From positions 50,950-114,949 of the forward strand of contig NZ_JACSKY010000009.1 in assembly GCF_018617855.1 (NCBI RefSeq): a stretch of 64,000 nt of DNA, given 5' to 3'. Origin of the DNA: Exiguobacterium qingdaonense. Lineage in GTDB: Bacteria; Bacillota; Bacilli; Exiguobacteriales; Exiguobacteriaceae. Of the stretch, positions 17,114 to 24,778 are shown one piece after another. How positions within the stretch are numbered: position 1 is the stretch's first letter; each line of letters begins with the position of its first letter. The notes beneath the pieces were generated by a model that worked only from the letters and a program-made list of their open reading frames with translations, was not told the DNA's origin and made no database searches. The position numbers and the translations under genes are program-made.

Positions 17114-18580
17114 TCATATTGTCAGAGGTATGTCCTCTAACATCGACCGTGCGGCGAATTGTCCTGAAAGCGTGACCATTGGGCTACCGCCTCCAGGATG
17201 GGTGGAGCCACCGGCAAACCAAATGTTCGACACGTCCGTCGACCGGGCAGCCGGTCGGAAGAAGGCCCCTTTTTTTGAGTTGGCCGATGTTCCATATAGC
17301 GCACCATAATATGCATAAAAGTCACGGGACAAATCTTGAGGCGTGACGCGTTTATGATAAGTCACTTCTTCATCTTTCCAGTCCACACCGAACTGACGAA
17401 GGCGACGACGAATCAAATGCTCGTACGTATCCGCATCGATCTCGGTCAGATGAGCGGGTGCATTGATGAGGATGAACAAGTTGTCACCCGCTTCGCCCAT
17501 CGACGGATCGGTCGCAGATGAATTGGATATATATATTGTCGGTTCATCCGCATAGCGCTCTTCTTGGAAAAGTGACTGAAACTCGCGTTCATAATCGTCT
17601 GAAAAATAGACGTTATGATGGGCGAGGTTCAATCTTTTTGATAATCCGATCATCATGACGAATGCAGAAATCGATGGTTCGACGGTATCACGCGTCGGGA
17701 CAGGGAAGGACGGGCGATCCTTGGCATCGATGAGTCGTGGGTATTGAGTGAGCAATTCTCCATTTAGAAGAACCGCATCACACGAGAGGCTCTCCTGTTC
17801 ATCTATGATGACCTCGCGTGCCTTCCCGTCCAACACTTCAATCTTCGTGACTTCATGTCCGAGTCGGAACGTCACACCAAGCTCACTTGCCCGCTTGGCG
17901 AACCCTTTCGCAATGGTCCAGTTTCCTCCTTTTGCGAAGTATACTCCTTCATTCAGCTCTAAATGCGCAATGAGAGCGAACGTGCCGGGTGTCACGTACG
18001 GACTGCTCCCGATATATGTCGCGTATCGATCGAGTGCCTGGATGATGCGCGGGTCTTTGAAGTATTTCTTATGAAGGGCGTGCAAAGTTTGAAGTGGATG
18101 TACCTTCACCATGTCTGCCCAAAGACCAGGGTCTACTTTTGTCTCCATCCGAGTAAAGAATCGTTCATTTGCGATACGGAACAGTTTCTCCGCCTCGTCT
18201 AAATATGCATGTAATTGATTTTTTTTCATTTGATCATTCGTCAATCGCCTTACTTCCGCCTCGAGTTGTGCCCGATCAGCACTGAACGTGAGTGAGGAGC
18301 CATCCGAGTAATGGTTGACGGTATGATGGTCAAGCTTGATCAATTCAAAGTAGTCGTCTGGATTGGCCCCGCTGTTTCGGATGACAGAGCGAAATACATC
18401 CGGCATCGTGATTGTATTCGGACCGAAATCGAACCGATGTCCGTCAGTGATGACAGGCATGAGCTTTCCACCAACATGTTCATTCTTTTCGATGACCGTG
18501 ACGTCATAACCACGAGCCGCAAGCGTGACTGCGGCGCTGAGTCCACCGAGTCCAGCTCCAATCACAACAATCTTTTTCAT
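17114..18580 (-). CDS. crtP: CrtP-like diapocarotenoid oxidase/desaturase
   Basis: A third FAD-dependent desaturase-family protein (488 residues). N-terminal GAGLGGLSAAVTLA, E-K-N-E-H-V-G-G-K and F-D-F-G-P-N-T-I-T-M-P resemble CrtP, and the C-terminus GGSTHPGGGSPMVTLSGQ matches the staphylococcal CrtP form (GGSVNPGGG-PMVTLSGQ). CrtP oxidises the terminal methyl of 4,4'-diaponeurosporene towards the aldehyde/acid. The start is the ATG giving MKKIVVIG, with AAGGGGG 8 bases before; an upstream extension is not needed. It is the last gene of the minus-strand operon. The candidate small RNA starts ~65 bp after its stop, and its ribosome binding site (GGGGGA) is complementary to that RNA's loops. 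Confidence 0.88.
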   Translation of the reverse strand: MKKIVVIGAGLGGLSAAVTLAARGYDVTVIEKNEHVGGKLMPVITDGHRFDFGPNTITMPDVFRSVIRNSGANPDDYFELIKLDHHTVNHYSDGSSLTFSADRAQLEAEVRRLTNDQMKKNQLHAYLDEAEKLFRIANERFFTRMETKVDPGLWADMVKVHPLQTLHALHKKYFKDPRIIQALDRYATYIGSSPYVTPGTFALIAHLELNEGVYFAKGGNWTIAKGFAKRASELGVTFRLGHEVTKIEVLDGKAREVIIDEQESLSCDAVLLNGELLTQYPRLIDAKDRPSFPVPTRDTVEPSISAFVMMIGLSKRLNLAHHNVYFSDDYEREFQSLFQEERYADEPTIYISNSSATDPSMGEAGDNLFILINAPAHLTEIDADTYEHLIRRRLRQFGVDWKDEEVTYHKRVTPQDLSRDFYAYYGALYGTSANSKKGAFFRPAARSTDVSNIWFAGGSTHPGGGSPMVTLSGQFAARSMLEDIPLTI

Positions 18581-18603
18581 ACGTGTGTCCCCCTTAAGAC
18601 GCG

Positions 18604-19671
18604 TTAAGAATAGTGACGACCTTTCCAAGTGATGGGCATCCGCCTCCACTTTCGAATGACGGCGTTCCCGAGTAAGGTCAAATAAACGAGTATACTAAGT
18701 GGATGTAACCATGTACCGGTTCCGTTTGCCTTCCAATCGACAGCGAGGCGGGCGAGAATCACGAAAAGTGCTGCACTGACCGTTTGCCAGCTCGGATCAA
18801 ATATCCATGCGACCATTCCCGTCAATTGAATCGAATAATACGTCAGAAAGTACAAGGCGAGTCCTACTGATTCATTCATTCCCTTGAAAACGTTTTTTGA
18901 AAACCCGGACCATACTTCTTCGTTCGTTTCATACATATCGCAAGAGATGAACGGAGAGACTTGAACGAGTGACGTGATTTTTTTTTGGCGCTTGAACGTT
19001 CGGCATAAATCGATATCATCAATCAAAGATGTTCGAATCGCAGCGTGCCCGCCAACCTCTTCATAACTCTTCCTTTCGACGAGTACGTTCATCCCGTTCG
19101 CTGCTGCGAACGCCGGATGTTTTACTTTTCGCCAAAACAGTGGAAGGTGTTGGGCGATGAGTACATGTTGCATCGGAATGATCAATTTCCCGAGAAATCT
19201 CGACGTCGGGAATCGAGGGAATCCTGATAAAAATACGGCTCGTTCGCGACTGAGCGTGGCATGCATGCGTGCAATAAAGCTGGGGTCGATCGTGACGTCC
19301 GCATCTAAAAAGAGAAGATACGGTTCGGTCGTGCGCATCGCAAGCTGATGACAAGCATGGACTTTGCCGGCCCAGTCTTGAGGCAAGGGGACGCCTTTGA
19401 TGATTGTAAAGCGGTCGTCGTCTGCGATGGCACGCTCCAATTTTTCGTATGTATCGTCTTCGGAGCGGTCTTCGTAAATGTAGACGTGGACCTTTTCCGG
19501 TATCGCCGTCTTCAGATTGGAAATCAGGTTGTCGACATGGCGAGACTCGTTCCGCATCGGGATACAGACGGCCGTTGCTGGTGTTTGTCCCGGACTTGAG
19601 AGTGGTCTCAAGAACAGCAGATTGACGATCGTGAAGATGAGCATAAAGAGGGTGATCAGCCATAATATCAT
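18604..19671 (-). CDS. crtQ: carotenoid glycosyltransferase (CrtQ-like, GT2)
   Basis: A 355-residue family 2 glycosyltransferase expected to attach glucose to a carotenoid carboxyl group at the membrane. One N-terminal helix (~2-22), a GT-A domain with the C-I-P-M-R-N-E start, DxD motif D123-A-D125 (LFLDADVTI), a D-D-I-D-L-C-R acceptor motif, and C-terminal membrane helices (~275-335). The ATG overlaps the stop of the upstream acyltransferase gene by four bases, with GGGAGG as ribosome binding site. Order crtO-crtQ-crtP on one strand mirrors the staphyloxanthin logic. Confidence 0.87.
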   Translation of the reverse strand: MILWLITLFMLIFTIVNLLFLRPLSSPGQTPATAVCIPMRNESRHVDNLISNLKTAIPEKVHVYIYEDRSEDDTYEKLERAIADDDRFTIIKGVPLPQDWAGKVHACHQLAMRTTEPYLLFLDADVTIDPSFIARMHATLSRERAVFLSGFPRFPTSRFLGKLIIPMQHVLIAQHLPLFWRKVKHPAFAAANGMNVLVERKSYEEVGGHAAIRTSLIDDIDLCRTFKRQKKITSLVQVSPFISCDMYETNEEVWSGFSKNVFKGMNESVGLALYFLTYYSIQLTGMVAWIFDPSWQTVSAALFVILARLAVDWKANGTGTWLHPLSILVYLTLLGNAVIRKWRRMPITWKGRHYS

Positions 19672-20366
19672 GAGCCTCCCCTCCCGATTCGAAAGATTGT
19701 TTCGGTCCACTCGGCGAGGTTTCGGCGTGACCGAAACAGTGGGATATAGGCGTTTGAATGTGTGATGACGTCATGTCTTACATCGTCATACAGTTGTTCG
19801 AGTGCTTGCGCAATCTCTTGTTTCTGCGCCCTTCTTGTTGTTGCTGTCACGTTATACTTTCGAAAGCGAACATAGACAACCGGCTCCGCATGGCTTTCAA
19901 ATGCGTAATACATGGCACAGAGATGGAAAGGTCGATCATTGAGTAGGAGGGTTGCTCCCGATTCGATTTCGACGGGGCGACGTTCTTGCGGCACCTCTCG
20001 ACCTTGTGGATACAACCATACAGATTTACCAGACTCAAGTAACGTATTCGCATAGGCGAGGGAGGCACGAACGTCAGATAAACTTCCCTTTTTTACAGAA
20101 AATGCTCCGAGATGACGAAAGAACGGGAAGCGACGGAGTCCGTCCTCATCCATCAACACATGAATGTCATGTCTTAAAAAATGCTCGTTCACCATATACA
20201 TGATGAGCCCATCCCACCAGGCGCTATGTGTGCTTAAGAATAGTCCTGGCGTCGGCACGTCGTCTGCTCTGATGTAGACGTTGTGAAACGTCGGCCGAAT
20301 TTGACGCTCTCGTACGAATGTGGAGAATATATCATTGAACCATTTCTGTTTGTGTGACTCGATCAT
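19668..20366 (-). CDS. crtO: carotenoid acyltransferase (CrtO-like, PlsC fold)
   Basis: A 232-residue PlsC-like acyltransferase, likely esterifying the sugar of a carotenoid glucoside with a fatty acid. The catalytic HX4D motif is H47-SAWW-D52, followed by the family's second block F-F-R-H-L-G-A-F-S-V-K-K and a Y-P-Q-G-R-E variant of the E-G-T-R acceptor motif. No N-terminal signal is seen. It overlaps the CruF-like gene by 35 bases and crtQ by four, so all are coupled. A general lysophospholipid acyltransferase is the alternative, but the neighbours argue for the carotenoid role. Confidence 0.82.
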   Translation of the reverse strand: MIESHKQKWFNDIFSTFVRERQIRPTFHNVYIRADDVPTPGLFLSTHSAWWDGLIMYMVNEHFLRHDIHVLMDEDGLRRFPFFRHLGAFSVKKGSLSDVRASLAYANTLLESGKSVWLYPQGREVPQERRPVEIESGATLLLNDRPFHLCAMYYAFESHAEPVVYVRFRKYNVTATTRRAQKQEIAQALEQLYDDVRHDVITHSNAYIPLFRSRRNLAEWTETIFRIGRGGS

Positions 20367-21081
20367 CGCGACCTCTCCTTTCTAGAAGAATCACCCCGGA
20401 AGTGATGACGCTTAGGAAGCCGATCCCGTATAGACCTGCGTTCACCGCTGTCACACCGAAGAGGACGTGTAGCATGACGAACAAGTACACCCCGTGTCGA
20501 ATGAACAAAGAGTCGACAGTGCGTTCATGACGCTGTAACAGCCATGAAAAAATGAGGGATAACCCGAACCATCCGACGAAGTTTTGTGTCGGGATATCAT
20601 AGTATAACCCGTCATTGGCCCATAGCCAGTAACCCTTTACATTTGCCGCGACCGGATCAATCGCCATATCGAGCCATACCGCAAGAATCGGGACGAGCCA
20701 TAAAATCTTGTTACGGAATGTGAAGAGGCGGGCCACGGCAAAGCTAGAACCGATGACCGCGAGCCATGCCGCTCCGATCGTGACGGGCACGCCGAACACT
20801 GTCGGGCCAAACGCCTCGGCATAAATGTACTCGCTGAACGGGAAACCGGTTTTCACACCGAGCGTCTCCACTGCGATCGAACCGAAAAAGATAAAAGGAA
20901 CGATCCAAATCCCTTGGCGCAATCCTTGATAGAGAATCGTTCCGCCGATTGCACCGGCCAACCATAAAAAGACCGGGTTCGCCCACTCCAACCATGGCGG
21001 TAGAAGGTCGAATCCGACCAAAATCAAACCGACAACATACCATAAAATAAACCACTTCCAAATAAACGGATACACTTTCAT
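20332..21081 (-). CDS. carotenoid hydratase-like membrane protein (CruF/DUF422)
   Basis: A 249-residue membrane protein with about seven helices. The G-S-I-A-V-E-T-L-G-V-K-T-G-F-P-F-S-E-Y block, G-V-P-V-T-I-G-A-A-W, D-M-A-I-D-P-V-A and W-A-N-D-G-L-Y-Y-D-I-P-T-Q-N-F-V-G-W are typical of the CruF/DUF422 carotenoid family, which in known members hydrates the 1',2' double bond of psi end groups. The ribosome binding site GAGGTGATG precedes the ATG. It heads the minus-strand operon, so a hydroxylated intermediate may be made. The precise reaction in a C30 pathway is inferred. Confidence 0.82.
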   Translation of the reverse strand: MKVYPFIWKWFILWYVVGLILVGFDLLPPWLEWANPVFLWLAGAIGGTILYQGLRQGIWIVPFIFFGSIAVETLGVKTGFPFSEYIYAEAFGPTVFGVPVTIGAAWLAVIGSSFAVARLFTFRNKILWLVPILAVWLDMAIDPVAANVKGYWLWANDGLYYDIPTQNFVGWFGLSLIFSWLLQRHERTVDSLFIRHGVYLFVMLHVLFGVTAVNAGLYGIGFLSVITSGVILLERRGRDDRVTQTEMVQ

Positions 21082-21143
21082 TTCATCACCTCTTCTTTCA
21101 TTCTAAAGCTCATTTCAATCTTCGTCTAACAAATGTGTGTATG

Positions 21144-21172
21144 AAAAAAGAGCCTCGATGAGCGAGACTCTT
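21144..21172 (-). terminator. terminator of ybaK-pssA
   Basis: On the minus strand AAGAGTCTCG/CGAGGCTCTT (one wobble), loop CTCAT, then six T's. It overlaps the pssA stop codon and separates pssA from the carotenoid operon. Confidence 0.85.
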
Positions 21173-21869
21173 AATTGGCGACACGTTTTCGTTTTTTCAC
21201 AAATGAAAAGGCGATGAATAAGACGTAAAACGGAACGGCGATAAACCAAAATGTCGGCCATTCTTTCCACCGGGCGAACATCATATATGTCACGTAGACG
21301 AGGCTGATGGTGATGATGAATGAATGGCGAGGTAGAGGTACGTCCTTAAAACTTGGGATACGGACGCGACTCACCATTAACAAGGCAAGCCCTGTAAAGA
21401 AAATCGGTGTCAGTAGTTCGCTGACCCGGTCTCCAAACGTCGTGATGACGGCGAGGAGTCCACCAGCGGCCGTGATTGGCACCCCAGAGAAGTAACTCGC
21501 TGCAACATTCGTCGCGGATAAATTGAAGCGGGCGAGACGATATGCCCCGAATAACGGGAAGAGCGCCGCAAAAAACAATCCATAATTGCCGTAATCAATA
21601 AAGAAGGTGTAGTAAGCGAGCATCGCCGGTGCGACTCCGAACGTGACGATGTCAGCAAGTGAATCTAGTTCTTTCCCGAAGTCTCCTGCGACTCCGAGCA
21701 TGCGTGCGAGGCGCCCGTCCAAACTGTCGAGCATCATCGCGATGATAATCAACAGCGTGGCGTTAGAGAAGTCACCACGAGCGGCATAGACGATGGCGAT
21801 GATACCACAAAATAAATTTCCGAACGTAAAGGAGTTTGGGATCCACGAACGGATGCGTTCTTTCCACAT
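21171..21869 (-). CDS. pssA: CDP-diacylglycerol-serine O-phosphatidyltransferase
   Basis: A 232-residue integral membrane enzyme making phosphatidylserine from CDP-diacylglycerol and serine. The CDP-alcohol phosphatidyltransferase motif is complete: D48...D51-G-R-L-A-R56...G65...D69...D73. About seven membrane segments; basic C-terminus KKRKRVAN. It follows the YbaK gene by 19 bp on the same strand. Phosphatidylserine decarboxylase, the next step to phosphatidylethanolamine, is in this window but far away at 39368-40147, unlike the pssA-psd operon of Bacillus. Confidence 0.93.
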   Translation of the reverse strand: MWKERIRSWIPNSFTFGNLFCGIIAIVYAARGDFSNATLLIIIAMMLDSLDGRLARMLGVAGDFGKELDSLADIVTFGVAPAMLAYYTFFIDYGNYGLFFAALFPLFGAYRLARFNLSATNVAASYFSGVPITAAGGLLAVITTFGDRVSELLTPIFFTGLALLMVSRVRIPSFKDVPLPRHSFIITISLVYVTYMMFARWKEWPTFWFIAVPFYVLFIAFSFVKKRKRVAN

Positions 21870-21888
21870 AATTTTGCCCCCAGTAAGG

Positions 21889-22353
21889 TCACTGGCTGAA
21901 CCAGTGACCGTTTGTGAATTGCAGTAAATCTTCAGGTGTTAATTCGATTTGGTAACCCCGTTTCCCGGCAGAGATCGTGATCGTTTTTCTATCTTTGGCA
22001 GCTTCATGGAGATAGACGGGAAACAGTTTTTTCGCCCCGATCGGAGAGACGCCACCCCGAATATAACCGGTCAAGCCCTCGAGCTCCTTCATTGGGACTG
22101 GCGATGCTTTCTTCGCTCCCCAAGCTTTTGCAGCTGCCTTTAAATCAATGTCTCGTTCTCCTGATATGAGAAAGAAGGCGTATTGTTTGTTCTCGTTCGT
22201 GAGACAAATCGTTTTGTACAGTTCATCGAGCGGTTTATTTAACGTCATCGCCACATGTTTGGCAGAGACATCGGCTTCATCGACTTCATACGTATGATAA
22301 GTGAATGGAATCTTCTTTTGTTTCAGTTGCCGAGCGGCATTTGTCAGTTGCAT
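21889..22353 (-). CDS. ybaK: Cys-tRNA(Pro) deacylase (YbaK/EbsC)
   Basis: A 154-residue trans-editing domain that removes Cys wrongly loaded on tRNA-Pro. The family features are T-Y-H-T-Y-E-V at the start, a Y-K-T-I-C-L block with the conserved Lys, L-K-A-A-A-K-A-W-G-A-K-K-A, G-Y-I-R-G-G-V-S-P-I-G and a late I-S-A-G-K-R-G. I take the second ATG (MQLTNAARQ) because AAAGGA lies 8 bases before it, whereas it abuts the first ATG three codons upstream. The gene starts a two-gene unit with pssA; no functional link is evident. Confidence 0.9.
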   Translation of the reverse strand: MQLTNAARQLKQKKIPFTYHTYEVDEADVSAKHVAMTLNKPLDELYKTICLTNENKQYAFFLISGERDIDLKAAAKAWGAKKASPVPMKELEGLTGYIRGGVSPIGAKKLFPVYLHEAAKDRKTITISAGKRGYQIELTPEDLLQFTNGHWFSQ

Positions 22354-22503
22354 CTGACTCATCCTTTCGTGACCGACTCCTTTTAGAATAGCAAATCAAC
22401 CAACTTCCCGGCAATTGAACTTCAAAAAACTTTTCAGCAAAGGAAGGAGTATGACGGAATGATGAAGAAATGAACAGTGATTCATTTTAAAGGGGGAATG
22501 AAA

Positions 22504-23238
22504 GTGGAAACGATTCAATTGACGACACATAACGGGGTAGGGTGGTTGAAATTGAACCGGCCTGAAAAACTGAACGCCTTGAACGAGACGTTACTTCGTG
22601 AAATGAAAACGGCAATCGATTCATTTGAACAAGATGACGCAGTTCGCGTCATTGTCCTTGTTGGCGAAGGACGGGCATTCTCATCCGGACAAGATTTGAC
22701 GATTGAGAGCGACGCAGACTACGGGGAATATTTAGAAGAGGTATATCATCCACTCGTTCGGTCGCTTCACTCGTGCAGTAAACCACTAATCGCAGGGATT
22801 CATGGCGTAGTGGCAGGGGCGGGACTCAGCTTAGCCCTTGCGGCAGATGTTCGGATTGTCGCCAAATCGACGAAGTTCAGCTCGGCGTTCATCAAAATCG
22901 GGTTGGTGGCGGATGCGGGTGGACCTTATCACTTACGTCGACTCATGCGAGACGATCTTGCGTTAGATTGGTTATGGAGTGGCAGTACGATTGACTCGGA
23001 GGTCGCGCATACATTCGGGCTCGTCACCAAGCTCGTGGAAGATGCGATGTATACAGAGCGATTGACTTCATATGCGGAGGCACTCGCGGCGAAATCACCG
23101 GTCGCTGTTCAAGGAATGAAGGCGCTCATGCGAGCCACTTCATTTGAGGACGGATTGAATGAAGAAATCGACTGGCAACGGAAGTGTGGGGACACGGATG
23201 TGCATCGTCAGGCGATGCAGGCATTCTTGACGAAATAA
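22504..23238 (+). CDS. enoyl-CoA hydratase/isomerase (PaaG-like)
   Basis: A crotonase-superfamily CoA enzyme of 244 residues. The first oxyanion-hole segment GRAFSSGQDL and the second GVVAGAGLSLALAADVRI are clear. At the second catalytic position it has I-G-L-V-A-D-A-G-G, Asp instead of hydratase Glu, which favours a PaaG-type isomerase of ring or beta,gamma-unsaturated acyl-CoA. The GTG start lies 7 bases after AAAGGGGG; an in-frame ATG two codons earlier is too close. No paa or fatty-acid genes are adjacent, so the substrate is unknown. Confidence 0.87.
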   Translation: METIQLTTHNGVGWLKLNRPEKLNALNETLLREMKTAIDSFEQDDAVRVIVLVGEGRAFSSGQDLTIESDADYGEYLEEVYHPLVRSLHSCSKPLIAGIHGVVAGAGLSLALAADVRIVAKSTKFSSAFIKIGLVADAGGPYHLRRLMRDDLALDWLWSGSTIDSEVAHTFGLVTKLVEDAMYTERLTSYAEALAAKSPVAVQGMKALMRATSFEDGLNEEIDWQRKCGDTDVHRQAMQAFLTK

Positions 23239-23260
23239 AAAGCGGCCGCGGCCGCTTTTT
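23237..23260. terminator. bidirectional terminator shared by converging genes
   Basis: A 24-bp perfect palindrome AAAAAGCGGCCG/CGGCCGCTTTTT with A and T tails. It ends the crotonase gene on the plus strand and overlaps the last base of the MATE gene on the minus strand. Confidence 0.85.
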
Positions 23261-24618
23261 TAGGTGATTGATTTTGCTTCGAACTGGAAGCCTTTTTGTT
23301 GCCACGTTCCGTATTTCCAACGCCGATATGCGAAAAATCCACGGAACCACTCATCGAGAGAGAAAGCGAGCCAAATCCCGAGAATCCCGAGTCCCATTTG
23401 GAGACCGAACAAGTAGCTGAACGCCACGGCGACGCCCCACATCGAGGCGATACCAATCATGACCGGGAAGCGGACGTCGCCGACTGACTTCAACGAGCCC
23501 ATCAAGACGATGTTCATCGCACGTCCCGGTTCTAAAATGAGCGTCGCCCATAGTAGTGGGACACCGACCGCGATGATGTCAGGGTTTGACGTGAATAGGC
23601 CAAGGAGTGATTCACTATTAAATGCTAACAGAAGAGCAGCGATAAGAGAGACGAACATGGCGATCTTTAATGTTTTGACACCACGGTGATACGCTTCTTT
23701 AAATCGTTTCCCCCCCACATCACGGGCAATCAAAAGCTGTGTGCCTTGAGCGATGGCGACAGTGAACAAGAAGGCGAGCATTGATAAGTTCATGACATAC
23801 ACACGTGCGGCGAGGGAAGCCTCGCCCATCGTCGCGATGAACCCGGTGATGACGATTTGTGACGCCTGATACGACAAGTTCTCCCCGGCAGAAGGGACAC
23901 CGATTTTAAGGAGTGACTGGATGTCGTCTTTCTTCGGACGAATCACTTCTTTTAACGGGAAATGAATCGTCAGTTTCTGTTTGACGAGCCAAAATAATAG
24001 AATCATTGCAGAAAAACGTGCAATCACGATGGCCCAGGCAACCCCGGCAACGCCCGTGACCGGAAGTCCGAACAAGCCGCTGACGGAAAGGATCGCTCCG
24101 GCCGCAGTGATGAGGTTGATTAACATTGTCGCGAGCATGGCATGCTTCGTCATGCCGTGACTGCGTAGAATCGAACTGAGTGCCATGATGAGTGCTTCGG
24201 TGAACAATGACAGGCCGACAATCTGGAGGAACAACAGACCGTGTTTGAACAGTTCATCCGATAGTCCGAACAAGCGTAAAAATGTCTCGCCGAACAAGAA
24301 GATGACGCCGACCATGATTGCCCCGAGCCACATGTTCAAACTGACGGCAGAGCGGGCAAAATCACGACTCTTCTTCATACGCTGGGCACCGATGGCCTGA
24401 CCGATCAAGATAGTGGCCCCGACAGACGTCACACTGAATACGATTAAAAAGATGTTCAAAATCTGGTTGGCAACCCCGACGGCCGAAGCGGCAGCATCTG
24501 AGTAGTGGGCGAGCATCAATGTGGCGATGATTCCCGTTCCCATGTGAAGGGAAAGCTCGATGAAGATTGGCCAAGACAATTTGAACAGACTGAGCTGCTC
24601 TGGTTGTTTTGTCTGCAT
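23260..24618 (-). CDS. MATE family efflux transporter
   Basis: A 452-residue multidrug and toxin extrusion (NorM/DinF) transporter with twelve predicted helices. The N-terminal S-W-P-I-F-I-E-L-S-L-H-M-G-T-G segment, A-V-G-V-A-N-Q, and T-S-V-G-A-T-I-L-I-G-Q-A-I-G-A are characteristic, with a pseudo-repeat in the second half (A-I-A-Q-G-T-Q-L-L-I-A-R-D-V-G). It likely exports cationic drugs or metabolites using Na+ or H+. AAGGAG lies 10 bases before the ATG. It sits downstream of the amylase gene but a terminator lies between, so it is probably its own unit. Confidence 0.92.
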   Translation of the reverse strand: MQTKQPEQLSLFKLSWPIFIELSLHMGTGIIATLMLAHYSDAAASAVGVANQILNIFLIVFSVTSVGATILIGQAIGAQRMKKSRDFARSAVSLNMWLGAIMVGVIFLFGETFLRLFGLSDELFKHGLLFLQIVGLSLFTEALIMALSSILRSHGMTKHAMLATMLINLITAAGAILSVSGLFGLPVTGVAGVAWAIVIARFSAMILLFWLVKQKLTIHFPLKEVIRPKKDDIQSLLKIGVPSAGENLSYQASQIVITGFIATMGEASLAARVYVMNLSMLAFLFTVAIAQGTQLLIARDVGGKRFKEAYHRGVKTLKIAMFVSLIAALLLAFNSESLLGLFTSNPDIIAVGVPLLWATLILEPGRAMNIVLMGSLKSVGDVRFPVMIGIASMWGVAVAFSYLFGLQMGLGILGIWLAFSLDEWFRGFFAYRRWKYGTWQQKGFQFEAKSIT

Positions 24619-24743
24619 GTGGTGGATTCTCCTTTTTCTCTATAATTCTTTCTGTTAACTATTTGTTTTGTAAAAATGTCAAAGGTCATCTTACTCCTTA
24701 TGAAATGAAAAAGAAAGGGGTTTGCTGAATTATTTCCAACAAG

Positions 24744-24773
24744 AAAAATCACCCGAAACAATCAGGTGATTTT
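24744..24773 (-). terminator. terminator of the intracellular amylase gene
   Basis: On the minus strand AAAATCACC/GGTGATTTT with an 11-base loop and a T-run, directly after the amylase stop. Confidence 0.8.
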
Positions 24774-24778
24774 CGAAA

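Noticed and set aside
17028..17309. 93-codon plus-strand frame over the crtP 3' end
   Set aside because: It is antisense to the conserved C-terminus of crtP, has no ribosome binding site and no family features.
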